A stretch of 64,000 nt of DNA from Hyaloperonospora brassicae (lineage: Eukaryota; Oomycota; Peronosporomycetes; Peronosporales; Peronosporaceae): positions 248,001-312,000 of the forward strand of contig CANTFL010001462.1 of NCBI GenBank assembly GCA_947650285.1, written 5' to 3'. This document shows positions 44,589 to 57,797 of the stretch, piece by piece. Position numbers and translations under genes: made by a program. Under the pieces are notes generated by a model, which had not been told where the DNA came from, searched no databases, and worked only from the letters and a program-made list of their open reading frames with translations. Each line of letters begins with the position of its first letter. Positions within the stretch are counted from its first letter, which is position 1.

Positions 44589-45189
44589 TTCGTAAGAATT
44601 TTTAATTACTGTGCAGGCTAACCAGCTTGTAAGGTGTTTGAAAGAAGACCCCTTCAACCAATAAATTTGACTTGCATGAAGATCTCATACTCTTCGGCAA
44701 ATAATCTTTTGAGCTAAGTGGTAATCCTGATAAGATGAAAGACAGGATTACAAACACGTGAAGCCTACGCGATGGTATCGTGGCCACCGAGCGAGGCAGG
44801 TCAAGATTGTTTTTTACACAACTCGAAAACAAGCAAGCTCTTCAGTCTCTTCGAGGCAAGTCAAAAAAATACTCGTCGATAAAATCAAATAAATTCTTAG
44901 CTATCTTTTTGTGCGCCTTAGGTCTGGTTACCATCGAAAACACTGTCGCGAGTTGGTAGATCGAAAAAACTCTTACTTTAGGTACAGGACTCGAGTACTT
45001 TAAGTACAGCATGATCGTGAATGAAATGCCTCGTCGACGTCGCACATGACCGAAATGAATGTATATGGTAACAATTTATTGATGAGCACCTTCGCCACTA
45101 CGCTTAAAGATAGGGATTACGGAGTCCGTTGTACTTAATCGCCACCAAAGCTTTCGTACATATGTACGTGGTGGATGGGGTTTTCAAAC

Positions 45190-45740
45190 TTTTGTGATGA
45201 GACTCCAAACTAATCACTGTGTCAGACTGCCGACTTACGGACGAAGTACTCCGACGCCGCTTATGAACCTTGACTCACTTTGTGTACCCTTGAAAGGCGG
45301 GTTGCACTCTTCGGTAGACGTGGTGCGGGTCTAGATCTTTGGCTTGATAAATCCAAACGTGAGGCCCCCGATAGACCAGTAGGTGGCCACTCAATGGAAA
45401 TCGGTCGAGAGTGGATCGACAACAAAACTCTTCAGGAAACTTGTTGCTCCTGACCTTTCCTTTGTTTATTCAAGGGTTGAATCACCTAGCATTTCATCGT
45501 CTTCCTGACGACGGAGCGGTAGGTCGCTTACAATATCAGGTCTTAAAATTGATACTCGGCATACAATCAGACCAAATACTTTCTGCGGATCTACATGCAC
45601 TCTGTATTGCCACGTAACTGGCTTAAACTGAGGGAGGGGGCAAAATGCGTCCCTTCCTCGGAGCAGGCGGGTAGACTTACCAACTTCATTTAGCACGATG
45701 GAGTCGCCACAAGAATATCGCAAATTGAGTAGCATATAGT
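45190..45740 (-). repeat. Decayed LTR of the family A/C type
   Basis: Plus-strand words TGACTCACTTTGTGTACCC and GGCGGGTTGCACTCTTCGG match the family A and C LTR ends (CTCACCTTGTGTACCC, GGTGGGGC...GCACTCTTC). The order is the same as in the minus-oriented LTRs at 7.9 and 62.6 kb. Edges are unclear. 44.59-45.19 kb between the LTR scraps shows nothing I can assign. Confidence 0.5.
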
Positions 45741-45828
45741 ATCGACTAATCAGTTTGCTCCTTTACTCTATCCTTGACTCATGTTCGGAAATTAATGGAC
45801 TGGTCAGGGTTCGCCTGAAGTCAAGGAT

Positions 45829-45972
45829 TCCGAGGTCTACCTAAAGGAAATGAAGTCCACCTGGGGGAACCAAGATCTACCTTGAGGGACCCTAGGCCCA
45901 CCCTGAGGGACCCGAGGCCCACGTTAAGTGACCGAGTTCCATCTTGAAAGACCGAAGTCTACCTTAAGGGCT
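45829..45972. repeat. 20-21 bp minisatellite, about 7 units
   Basis: Imperfect units of the form ccGAGGYCYACCYTRAGGGA start near 45832, 45852, 45872, 45893, 45914, 45934 and 45954. Spacing is 20 or 21 bp. The following 45.98-46.72 kb is pyrimidine-rich then AT-rich and shows no gene. Confidence 0.75.
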
Positions 45973-46719
45973 CGTGATTCCTTCTTATCAGTACCGCATA
46001 ACTGGTACCCTTACCACGATCCCACCATGACTTGGTCCTATTGGTTCTTCTCCTCAACCGACCCTTTCGATTCCGGGGTCCACTTTCTCCCCGGGACCTT
46101 CCTTGGCGTGTGTCCCCTTATCTCTCCCCTAGTCGGTATCCTAGTCTCCGTTTTCCATTATCGCTTCAACTCATAGCTCGCACTCTACTGCTTTACAATT
46201 CGGTCTACCTATCGCTTCAGTTGTGAATTTTGAATAAACATACCACTATTTTCGAGTCAGCACAAAAATGAATAGAGGCTTGATATTTCGTATGCCATGC
46301 GCTATACTTTAAAAGCAGGCTATCTGTTTCTTGTATCGAGAATATCTGCATTGATCGAGCGGATGATATCTTGGAAACGCCGATGTATTTAGATCTGTCG
46401 CCAGCTAGTTTTTCGTTGTATTCAATGGACAGGAGCAGATACCGTCAAGTTTGTTCCAAAAGATCGGACCACGTAGCGCCAAAAATATGCTTGACTTAGT
46501 CTACAACGACTAAACACACGTTTACGGGGTAAAGTATGATACCGCATTATTATGATAATCAAGCCACAAGCACATCCTCCTGCTACAATCGACTTCACAT
46601 AGTAACAATTGAATTATCTTTCAGGAATAAATTCAAAACATTTATTATTAGTCTTCTTTCGATATATTTCGCGGTAGCCGAAGCCAAAGTCGATCGAGAA
46701 AATTACTAAGAATCCAAAA

Positions 46720-49225
46720 GAGGCTAGCATGGCCCATAGTGTGAGGCATTATGTCTCACTAATTGGCAATACCTGTAAGCACGTACGTAATTGCGCACGA
46801 ACTCATTGTGATGTGGCCGAATTTCAGGTAAGGATGACGACACGGAGTGTGCCGATAAAAAGGGAAGGTTAATGCAGTTAGTCTTGAGTGTTGCATCAAT
46901 CCAAATTATACCATTACAGTGCCGGAAAACCTCATACGGTTTGTGGAGATTGATGATCGACAAGTCGCATCGACCCATCTATCTTGTGCTGAATCGTTTC
47001 TCATAGAATCGATCAGCATATTGGTGGCACGATAAACGTAATCGCCACAACGGTACATGTCTATTTTTGGGCTAAGCAGCTGAATCGAAGTTAGATCGGC
47101 CCTAATGCGCATCATAGACGTTATCAAGTGGTAGTATTTATATCTCACGGATATTGTGTACAGTGTGAAGAGTATCAGCACCTCATCACCCTATGTGGTT
47201 GGTTTGTGAATTACTATAGTGCATACTGACGCAATATTCATAAATACGATGAGGGTTCTATCTCCTAATATATAGTCTGAATTTGCCAGTACAGAATTCA
47301 TTGGCAAGGCGTTTCTTTTCGCGGTCCAGTAAACAGCTTGGATGTCGGCAACTGGCGCAAACGACACGTCATGCGCCGTCTCTTTATATAAGTGCATACA
47401 ACGCCAAATTTAATGGCGTCACAAATCACATGAAGGATCGCTTTATCTCATGTCGCCAGAAGTCGCGATTTTATCAAGGTGTCTCGTATCATCGATAGAC
47501 GCTGACAATTGGCACTCCGGGACTACTTTACCATTAATTTCAGCGAACAGGATACATCAACCTTCCTTTCAGCGGATCTTTTCGATTACATTTGCGAGTG
47601 AGACGTGCATCCACGGACTCTCTCAGCTTATAAAATCGGCCAGTATAGTTCAGTCGGTGCTCATCTTGACATTTTTGGATGAAGGGGACGCCGCATTTTC
47701 CGATGAGTAATCAAGGGAGTAATTGTATTGGCAGCTTCTATTCTAAAACAATTTTGAGGGTGGTGTACACTTATTTCGCATGACAGCAAGAGCCTTTTGT
47801 AGACAATTTCGATGAACCTTAATGCCCGATTTTCCATGTATATCCCGACTATGGAATAGCTTATCTTCGAAGTGACATTAATCGAATATGATGCACTAGT
47901 CCCAAAAGATACGATACACATCTTGTCGCAGGGTGTTGCTTAGATCTTGCACTATTACTAGGCACCTCAGAGTACCACATTGGTGCTTCACACTGCTGTG
48001 TATGAGACGCCTTATACACTCATGATGATCAGGTAGCATCCATCCATCAGATCCATGGACGAACGGATGGTATTTCTTTGCATAAACTCTGTATTTTACA
48101 TCCTTCCTCGGTATCGGCGTCTGAGACGATACCTATGTAGCATTTTAGGTGCTGCAATCATTTATAATCCGCAAACTATGGACGTCTCTACGCGCACAGA
48201 AGGTGTAGAGCTATGATAAGATCTCGATTTCTCACATAACATACAAAAAAGTGAGTAGTAACAAGCTTGTCAATAGCGAAAACTTGTGCACGAGGTATTG
48301 TCGCTGACACATGACACAGTACGCCGCACCTTACTTTAGATTACTGTCGTGACAAGTGCCATTTTTACTTATCAATTTTCGCACACAGATAAATTATATC
48401 ATTTATTCGAATTTAATAAATTTTCATTGATACAATTTGCCACTATTAACTACCAAAAGTGAAACGTGTACCGATCGATGCAAGTCTACTCATTGAGAAC
48501 ACTTCTTTGATCATTGCGCGAACGAAACTCGTTTTACCTCTGCAAACAATGTCACTGATTGAATATTAGTGATGTAATTATTCTCTGCGACGAGCATGTA
48601 CATCTACTTGGCATTTCCACGAATCAGATCTCTCAAAATCATTTAGGTTTGGTCGACGGAAATTGAGCTATCGACATATTTATAATAAGGAGATATCAGA
48701 TCAAGTGTATAAACACCTACATTTGAGCCGCCATTTAACAAGACGCTTAACATCTCGATCGCTGACTGAAGATTAATTCTCGCATAGTCGATGAAAATGT
48801 TAAATAAACGTGATCTAGGTGCGGTAGTGTCACCATAATCGGTAATTATGCAGTGCACTCTCCAACAAAAATATGATTGCCGTGTTAAGGTGTCCAAGCC
48901 ACCAGATCCTTCCAACTAAATTGACGTCTACCAAAAATGCGTTCATGTCCTTATCCACCCGACTTATTCGAGCAGATTATTTTTGAGTATTATCAATGTC
49001 AATCAGAAGACGTCGGCTTGTTCATTGAAGTCTTGTGCAGTGGTGCCAATCGCCAAACCACGATTGAGGTTGTCGAGCTCCCTCGTAGAATGCTGCATGC
49101 TGGATAACACATTAGGATATTTATCAGATATATAGCATTCAGCCGCAGTCATCTTCATCGATTGATTCTTACAAATAGTTCATGTCTCCGATCTACCTAG
49201 CCGAATTGAAAAGTGACTAAGGCTA
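46720..49225 (-). pseudogene. Old family B relative, pol remnant (part 1)
   Basis: A heavily decayed minus-strand copy. In order it shows the integrase zinc region (EFVRNYVRAYRYCQLV near 46.75 kb, like FVRKYIRACEVCQRV), RNase H (AVYWTAKRNALPMNSVLANS near 47.3 kb), RT DNA words near 48.0-48.2 kb (CTTCCTCGGTATCGGCGTCT) and the spacer (MLSVLLNGGSNVGVYTLDLI near 48.7 kb). It breaks at the family C element and resumes at 63687. No frame is open for long. Confidence 0.75.
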
Positions 49226-50403
49226 TGTGGTGGGGTGGTGGACACAAATGTTTTGGGATCCCGACTCTCCACTTATCCCTGGACGACCGACTAGCGGAGG
49301 GTGTACCCCGATTCCGTGCTCTGTTTGTTCTTGCTCACCTTGTGTTCCCGTCGGTGGGGCGTATTGCGCTCTTCTTGGTGGACTTGAGCTGAAGCTGAAC
49401 ATGACCGATTTAGAGATAGGTGTTGATCGGGTTGGAAATTCTTCACCCGGTCATACGTAAGAGGGGATCGCGTGGAAATTATCCATTCAATCGCTCTTAT
49501 CTTGGGCGCTCTCTCAGAGTCGCCTTTGCCAAGGGTGATTATTGATCCGCGAGCCTTCTGACCGCTTGAGCCGTCTCGCGATCTTTGAATGAACCGCGAG
49601 GTTCCCTACGTCCGACCGCAGTTGGGGAGGTGAGAACTGATGTTCCGCCTGGCCAAAAAAACAAGGGCGAGGCTTGCAGAGACATGGATGACTCTCTATT
49701 AAACGGGGAGCCAAAGTTCCTGCCCGGTAGAAGTCGAAATGTGTCTTTAGTTGTTGCAAATTCAATTCTATTTCATGCTACCCAACCAAATCCAAAACCC
49801 TGTGACTATACCCATCTGTTCGCTAGGTCAACTGTTGTGCACCGCCTGTCTATGTCATTTATCTCTTACCTCATGTTGTCCACAGCAGACACTCCGTATT
49901 TGATCGCTCCATAGTTGGTCGCGGTGCAGTGGGTCGCGGGGTAGTGGATCGCGGTATGTGATCCACATTAATAGTAATTCCACGCATTTATGTGTCCACA
50001 CAATCAAGCAGTACACCCCCAGGGTGGATCGTGATCAATCTTTCGAGTCTCTGATCAAGCATCTACCGTCGGGAAGCAGTCACTTCTGGGACCTCGCATG
50101 TTTGATGATCTTGGCGATCCACTCCTCCAGCTTGATTCCATATTAACCTATCTTCCATTACCGTTAGCGATCCAGTACTCCGGTTGATGCTCAACCGTTG
50201 AGTGATCCGGTCCTTGAAATTTGGTGATCCAAGCCCTTAATCGCGGGTCGCGATTGACCCATTATCTATCCTCGACTATACTTCTTCTTGACCGTTATGT
50301 AGATCAATCCAAATGACTTTGACAGTCGTTTCTTTCACTCAGTCGTCTGATCCCATCCTGCGTCCGAACGCCACGGTAAAATCTCGTGATCACTTTACTA
50401 AAA
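49226..50403 (-). repeat. 3' LTR of family C
   Basis: Nearly identical to 62509-63686; differences are concentrated in the first 100 bases and at the inner end (TTACTAAA here, TTACCACA in the partner). It has the CCTTGTG(T/C)(A/T)CCCGTCGGTGGGGC block shared with family A LTRs. Confidence 0.85.
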
Positions 50404-51029
50404 TCGTCCCCTGCACCGTTAGACGACCAAAAGTGTCGAAGTAGACGTGCTTTCTCTTGCATCTTGACATCTATTGACTTTAAAACCTTCCCAGCACTAC
50501 AATCAGGCTAATCATGCCTCATCGTATCGATAACCACGACTTCCATTATCGTGTGGACTCCATAGTTGTTCTTGTTGATCGTCGATCGTCCTTGTTGAGC
50601 GGGTCTTGCAACCCCGTATCCTCGGTTAAGCTCGTGTCTAGCTGATTGCTGGATCGGTCTTGTTCCTCACAATTATCAACCCAGATCCCATCTGAATGAT
50701 TGGTGGACTGTCTATAAACCTGACCAAACTAATGAGTATTGCTGTCATTGATGACATCCGACTCGCAAACTGATTGCTTAGATCGGTGTTGCGCTCAATT
50801 GTTTCCCTGACAGGTTCCGATTATTTAGATAACCGCTAGTAACTTCACCTTCTTATTTCTTTCAAAATGTTGTCGCTTGTCATCGCCGCAAATCTTTTGG
50901 CCTTTTTATGGATCATCTTTATTCCTTACAACCCTCGGTCGTGATCGCGTCTGGCTGATGGGTGGACCGTCTATGAATCAGATCAGTTATCTCGTGATAG
51001 GCATCCTCGATCGCAATGGTCTCTACAAC
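50404..51029. other. Family C 3' non-coding region
   Basis: This lies between the MULE and the 3' LTR of family C. It is rich in GATC-containing words and has no open frame. On the minus strand GCAGGGGACGATTTTAG next to the LTR could be a weak polypurine tract. Confidence 0.45.
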
Positions 51030-54000
51030 GGGGAAGTTTAACCCGCACCCACTGAAATTTTTAAACCGCTCCCATCTGCCGCACCCATTGCTCATTTGAT
51101 CCTTAATGAGTAAAATTTTCACCTTTTTGAGTTGAATGACAAACTGCGCAGCTGTGCTGTGGGTAGATCTGCACATAAATGCTTCATTCAGAAATATGAT
51201 GGTCCCGAATCATACAAAGCGAACTACTCATAAAGATACTGCGAATATGCTGTTTCATGAATCTTCCTACTCCATACTGCGAAAGCATGCTCGTCAAGAA
51301 AATGTGTTTAATCGAGGATCGTAGTATCTGTCATCATCTGCAGGCGCCCAATTTCCAGCCCTGGGCGACGCAAGCATCTGTCCATGTATTTTCGGGCTCA
51401 AAGAATGGTGGGTGCATACAGGGGGAAGCTATTAAGATGTTCATTGAGGGCAAGGTCCTATCTTGGGTCGGCGCAAGCTAGAGGTGCTGACCGTGCTGTC
51501 CATCAGGAAAAAGCGTATGACGACGGGGAAGCAGCATTAAATAATGCAGCTGATTATAATGCTGCACTGATGACTGGAACTGAGCATACTGCGGAAGCGA
51601 CGCATGCGACGGGCCGTAAAGATGCAATGAAAGTTGCGACTGTCGATACTGCAGCCGAGGATGCTTCGCCGAACAGCGGAGTTGCTGAAATGGCGGTGGC
51701 TGAGAATCAATGGTCCAGAGTTCTGCGGTTGTTGAGACTGCTGGGACGAACAATATTGGTAAAAAAACTGGTTGGGACGGCACAAACTATGAATCTTCTT
51801 TGGGGTCGTCAGCACCGAACGTCGTGCAAACTCCACAGTTTCGCTTGCAGCAGCTCTTTCGGGTGTATTATGGGACACGTTTTACTTTTATCTTTGACAT
51901 ACTTTCTGCAACCATGGCACATCTTAAAACCGCGCTTCTTCGCTATATGCTTGCCATTTGATTTTAGCTCCGGTGGGCAAGCGAACTTAGGCATTTTTCC
52001 TTTGTTATGCATTGGTGTTATCGTCGAGCTTGGGCGGTTGGAATTTGGTTTGAATGTTTTGTTCAAAGACCAAAGAACATGGATGTCGGCGGGGTCGACA
52101 CGCGCATCCGCTCCACTATCCTCTTCAATCATATCAAGTAAAACGTGAGAACAGGGTAGACCACGGCATTTCAAATGCAATCCGTCACAGATAGGCTTTT
52201 GGTACCGTCCAGCTCCTAATTCCTCTTCATCTTTAACTCATTTTTCGTAATATCCAGCCCCCCTAGTGCATACTGAAGGCGTGAAGGGAAACCTTGCACA
52301 CAAGATGTCTAAAGATGGATAAAGGGCGTAATTGTGCTGCTTGCAAATCATTCGAACGCGCTTTCAGCACTTGTCGAGTTGTTTGCCCGCAACTTTCATG
52401 ATCGATTTGTAGACCACGAACAGGGACTATATATAGGAATACAAATGTTTTTTATAAGCTGCATGAATCCCTTCCACTTTAGAAGTCGTCAGTTGGTCGA
52501 AGTGGAATGCGTGGGTGATCCAAGGAGCGCAGAATTTGTCCTCATAATTATCAAACCAGATATTTTGCGCATATTCGGCACATTCTTCTGCTATGCGCTT
52601 TTTCAATTTGGTACATCTTTGGTCGAATTTCCTCTGTGAAAGTTCGCAAGCCTGAATTGGCAAAGCTTGCCACAAAGGTGTCCCTTGTATCCAAATTTAA
52701 TCCAGTTAATGCCGCATTCTCAGCTTCTTCCTCGGTAGTGAAAGTCCCTTCATGAGGCTTTCGCAAATTTTTCCTGAATGTGCCAGTAGCAAAGAAAATG
52801 GGGAAGATTAGTTTAAACAGTACTCATGGCGTTACCAATCACTTTATCTGCATCAATCACAATTGCTTCGGGTTCAATGATATTACGAAGTCCAAAATCG
52901 CCTGCAACTTCCAGGTCAGACCTTCCTCCGTAGCAGTGCGCATAAAGCAGTAGGCAATAGTGAACGTTCGATTAGTATTTGTTGTAGTAATGACATGGAA
53001 CATTCCAACCCCATTAACATTGGTGCGGAAGGTTTCGTCCAGATGCACTGCAGGCGTTCGCATTTCCAATTTCAGTAATTCGGGCACAGTGGGTGGTATA
53101 ACTAGCAGATGTGTCAAGTCCCCGTCACCGTCTACTCGAGTTTGAAATGTTGCATTGTCCGCACTCGAATCTCTCCATAGAGCTTCCAGTTCCGTAAGTC
53201 CGTCCAGTTCTTTTACCTGCTCAGATTGTTGAATGTCGACGATATCTCTTTCTACCACTAGACAAACGTCATCTACAAGGTTACTTTTGATCACATCCAA
53301 GACGAATACCGGCTACCGGCTTCAACCCAGATCTCAGCAATCTCTTCGACTTTTCAGGTTGCTTTGTAGTCATTTTCTGGCGATTGACAAAGACCACAAA
53401 TCAAGCGCAGCGGGAAGGATATGATCCCCAGCAAAAGCGATGGTGTTGTAGACGGCTTATCCGGGTGCATTGTTCTTGATTTTTGCGCTCCACTTGCATC
53501 CCGTGAGGATAGATCGGCGCTTTCGTATCGGCTTCACCCCTGGTTCTAGACGACTGTACGGCTTCCCTGCACGAGCTCAAACAATATAGTGGGTGACGGG
53601 TATACAAACGTCTTCGAGTTCGTCGGATCTGGATCTCTTAAAACGATTTGTTTATCTCTTCTTGACTGAGAACCCGTACTGGTCCGTGGCTTTCTTAAGC
53701 GCCGTGAAGGCATCGTCTCAAGTGAACATTACTTCTCCAGAAAATGTATCTATCGAATATCTAGGGAAGGAGGTATCGTCGCTGCCGCAAAGGATTGGGC
53801 CAGAGCGTTCAACTTGCCAAGGCGCACCGTTATCATCAGGGTAAGAGCCATCAACGTCTGATTGTTCATCATCTGGCCGTTTAGAGCTCAAGTACCCTTC
53901 ACTTGCACCGGCCATGATAGCGATTTAGTGCGGAAAGTACTATGCATACACGCGTTTGAAAACTCAGATCAGATTCAGTACAGACTCCTTTGTCGTTATC

Positions 54001-54104
54001 TAACCCAAAAAAGGGGAAATTTTACCCAATAAGGATCAAATGAGCGATGAATGCGGCAAATGTGAGTGGGTTGAATTTTTCGTAGGTGGGGGTTGAACTC
54101 GCCC
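51030..54104 (-). mobile_element. Mutator-like transposon (MULE) nested in family C
   Basis: 3075 bp with terminal inverted repeats of about 105 bp: 51030-51133 and, inverted, 54002-54104. They share, for example, GCTCATTTGATCCTTA and GTAAAATTT. The flanking 9-mers CTCTACAAC (51021-51029) and TTCTACTAC (54105-54113) agree at 7 of 9 positions, fitting a decayed 9-bp target duplication, the length typical of MULEs. It carries a transposase gene on the minus strand. Confidence 0.85.
51478..53915 (-). pseudogene. MULE transposase (broken)
   Basis: Starts at ATG 53915 (MAGASEGYLSSKRPDDEQSD). Near 53500 a CKWSAKIKNNAPG string resembles the N-terminal zinc domain of such transposases. The catalytic core (52857-53300) reads PAVHLDETFRTNVNGVGMFH and AYCFMRTATEEGLTWKLQ. 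52427-52675 reads FCAPWITHAFHFDQLTTSKV and EGIHAAYKKHLYSY, the conserved end of the MULE domain. A SWIM zinc finger (CRGLPCSH near 52160) is followed by a CCHC-like CHGCRKYVKDKSKTCP and a Q-rich tail. Stops or frameshifts separate the pieces, though a spliced gene cannot be excluded entirely. Confidence 0.82.
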
Positions 54105-54740
54105 TTCTACTACACTGACCACTTCACGACATTAATCACGCGCTTAAAACCCGTTAATTATTTCTCTTTCAGTATCGATCAACAACGCTACCTCCATTAA
54201 TCAAAGATTACTTCATCGTTTTTATCTTCGTCGATCGTCACATAAATTCATCTATTTTGCTTCTTACACATACATCCACTGCAATGGGTCTTTAACAATT
54301 CATATCGCCACGCGTCACTTCTCTCCCACCTCTCCCTCTGCACCCATGATGCAGGCCGATTCAGATTCGAAACATTGATTATTCATCCACGCTGTTTCGT
54401 GTAATTGCATCACTTCGATACGATTGTTGCTGACCCAATCGAGATCGAAATCTTGCAACAAGGATCCAAAATTCAAGTCGACCTCATCTACTCATGTCGG
54501 ATCGCCCGCTACCTATCATAGCACCAGATACTGGCGTTGAATCTGCCAAACCGGGCTACGTATGCCGGATCGCACATCCATTATCGTCGCAAATTCAAAT
54601 TCATCGTCGTCCAATGTGCGTCTCCCGCTATCTACCAGCATCATGGCTTCGTTAAAATATAGCCGATCCGCCTCCTCAACATTCAGCTGGTTGTTCGGCC
54701 GATCCGGAAAGATCTGTACTCGCTTACTCTTCAATCTATG
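54105..54740 (-). pseudogene. Family C chromodomain
   Basis: The minus frame 54516-54734 reads MKSKRVQIFPDRPNNQLNVE, then DDDEFEFATIMDVRSGIRSP and QRQYLVL. After stops it continues near 54390-54490 as DPT-VDEVDLNFGSLLQDF and NNRIEVMQLHETAW. This is the chromodomain pattern of oomycete gypsy elements (EFEVEKIxDVR, LVxWKG, DPTWVDExDL). The last 300 bp towards the MULE are non-coding. Confidence 0.7.
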
Positions 54741-55029
54741 TACTATTTGGAAGAGTCAATACGGAGTACCCAAAACTTCCAACCGCACCGCGTGTCTTCC
54801 GAAGAGTTCCCCTACCCGAAATTAACCTTTCCACACGAATGTCAGCTTTCTGGCGTATCCTTTTTTCACCTGTTCAAATATAGATATACTTGCGATCCAA
54901 CATCGATCCAACTCCCATCCTTCCTCAGTATGTTGTCGATCGGCCCGATCGTGGATCGCGATCCGTAACCGATCGTTAACGACATCTCTATCTCGTTGAT
55001 ACTGACGCTGTGTGTGTTATCGCCATCTT

Positions 55030-55650
55030 CGGGGTTCTCAATCCCGTCGTTCATTGCTACCGTAGGGCAAAGTCCCTTTATACGTCGATCGTGGTTCCCA
55101 ACCGTGGATCAGGTAGAACTGGGTATCTTCCCGTACAATATTCTGTTCCGTATTGATGGCGAACGTCAACCTATCGGAGAATTTGTCATAGTCTTTCTGA
55201 ATCGTATCCGTGACGTACATTCTCAACGCTCTCTTAAGGGTTTGCACCATTTGTTCTGCTGTCCCCCTTGCTTGATGCCGGTACGCCATGGTTGCACGTT
55301 GTTTCTGCCCCGCGATCCGATTGAACGCTCGGAAGAAATCGAACAAGAACCCTGGCTCCCAATCATGGCGGACCGCTTGACTGGCCCATAAATCTTCAAA
55401 ACACACACTCCTCGTAACGCTCAGCGATCGTTTGTACAGTTCTCGAGGAACTCGCCTTGGCGATCACATACCCTGAGAACAGATCCACCCACAACAACAT
55501 CTCGGTGTTTCCTTCAAAAGATCTCGGTGGTGATAGTATGTGATCCATTGCGATTTCTTGGGACGAGTTAGTGGCTTGGACATTCCCTGGAGATTCGCCG
55601 CGAAAGACAGGCTTGTCTTTTCTCGTCGTGCAATCAACACATTCTCCCAC
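55030..55650 (-). pseudogene. Family C integrase core
   Basis: 55396-55650 has the zinc end CVDCTTRKDKP and first catalytic Asp region AMDHILSPPRS, then LLWVDLFSGYVIAKASSSRT. 55038-55406 has AVRHDWEPGFLFDFFRAFNR (second Asp) and ARGTAEQMVQTLKRALRMY (Glu). A frameshift separates the two. The region 55650-56170 towards RNase H is decayed. Confidence 0.82.
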
Positions 55651-56173
55651 GCAATGCTGGACGTATCGATAGAGTCCTCTCCAGTGAAAGTAGGAACGGA
55701 TCCGTTGGTACGTTCGGCCTATCCTTTGGAGGCTACCCTCCAGACTAGTGTGGTTGTAATGTAGAAAAGATTGCTACAGTAGTTCTGGTATTACCAAACG
55801 AACCATCTACACCTGATTGTACGGATATTCCGTTGTTTAAGGACAGCTAAAAAATAATACTTTCTCGTCTACTTCATATTCGGACGCGATCCGAGCACAT
55901 AGTTTTGCTTCATCATCACTCAGCTTCGTTCTGTTCCCGATAAGAACTTCTTTAAGGTTAAAAATACACTCTCCTCGTTCTGCGCTTAATTCTCACGATA
56001 TTGATCTACCAAACGAACACCATTTGCGGTACTTCAGACGATCGCCGTCTACTCACGGCTGACCTAATGACGGCAGACATTTTCACGACCTGATCGACAA
56101 TTTTTGGTGTCAACAACTCGTCCAACTCGTTCAACGAACATCAATCCTGACGGTATTGATCGGATAAAGCGAT

Positions 56174-56608
56174 CTATCCTTGCTGTTGTTGCAAAGCCTT
56201 TCTTTCCAATCGATCTGCACTCTGATTCCAGTCCTTCTTCATATGTAGGAACTCGGGGATCGGCCACGATCGGAGTTTTATAGCCTTATGACGTAGCAAC
56301 TGCAATCCGGGCGCTTTGCAATCGATTTCTTCACGCATCTGCCGGGTCACTAATTTAGAATCACCAGAAATAGTGATGCGCCCCCGTGTTCGATCGGCCG
56401 AGAGATTGAATCCTAGTATCAATCCACGGTATTCAGCCTCGCTCACAGTCAAGTCCATCGCATATTCGGCTGCAACAGTCACTATCTTCCGCTCTAGGAG
56501 CTTCCATACTATTGCGCTATATGCCCCGCCTTTTTGTCTGGTCCGGGCTGATGCATCAAGACTGACCACATGAAAATTTTCACCATTCTCCACCGCTGGT
56601 GGAGGCAC
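56174..56608 (-). pseudogene. Family C RNase H
   Basis: 144 codons with VVSLDASARTRQKGGAYSAI, DLTVSEAEYRGLILGFNL and ITISGDSKLVTRQMREEI, giving the D, E, D catalytic residues of RNase H. The long frame suggests recent function. 56.61-57.79 kb upstream holds the RT-RNase H connection, broken by stops, with a repeated ESDPDS/DSDPDRIK-like acidic stretch. Confidence 0.8.
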
Positions 56609-57797
56609 CTTATATAGTGTTTCGGCTTTTTTTGAGGGGCGATCGCGATATTCATCTCGTCATCCTCTTTGCGCGGGGTAATGCTGGCTGCAATTGTACC
56701 CAGGATTTCATCTTCTCCCTTTCCACACTACTTTATCTCTAGCGTTCAGTTCAAAAAACAAGGGCGCCCTTATCCCCAGCATCCCAATATGGCCGGAAGA
56801 TTGCACCAACCAGGCCAACGTCGAATGGCGCCTGCGCACCTTTGTTTCACGTGAAACCAGCATAGTGTAGCCGATTTACAGGATGCGCAACAGATCTAAA
56901 ACCTCTTTTCCCCCATTCCATAGTTAACCTCGTTTGGTTTAGCGTTCGGCTCGTGAACGTTACAGGCCAGTATGTTACGTCGTGATCTTGTCGCAAAGCT
57001 GCATATACTGCTCATTTGATAGCATAACACGAACACTGGAGGACGATCCGGATCGAATTGTAAAGAATCAGAGCTTCAGCGATCTTATCTCTCAATATGG
57101 TGAACGAAATCATCGCTTTCTTCTATCGACTTCTGTCCATTGAGGCTCGGTCTTCCTCTCTAACACAATATGACGCTGTATCGCCCCTTTTAAAATCGAC
57201 ACTATCAGGATTGCTGCCAACTTGATCATTGTGATCGTCCACTTCCAGATCGCTTCCGATATCATCGACACGATCTGGATAGCTGTCACGGTCTTTGAGA
57301 TCTTCCGTTTATGGGTCGCCCCAGTAAGGCCGACACTATCTGGATCGCTTTCACCTCGATCTTTGCGTTCGTCTACTTTCGGATCGCCGCTTGTAATCTT
57401 GATACGATCTGGATCGCTGTCGTCTCGACAATTCCGATCGTCAACCATTTTTTGCATTCCGTGTAGGCAATTTCGTCTTATCCATGCGGCGGATTTCGTG
57501 GAAATCTGCTTCGCGTAATTCGTAGAGCACTGATGCAAAGATTGCAAAGTCTTCAATGAATCGGCTATATTATTTCAAACTTCCTAGGAACAACTGCATT
57601 GACCGCAGCGTTCGAGGAAACGGGATGTTAACCGGCGATCCGAGATCCGTTGGGTGAGTTTACAATCCAGCTATTGATACTTGATGACCTAGATAATCCT
57701 CCTTGCGCCGTCCCCCAAAACGTTTGGTCAGGCTGATCGATAGATTACACTTGTCGCATACACGTATAAATCCTTCGACTCTTCCATACAGATTAGT

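Noticed and set aside
51384..52148. 254-codon plus-strand frame
   Set aside because: It lies antisense to the MULE transposase C-terminus and Q-rich tail, has no recognisable domain, and is best explained as a shadow frame.
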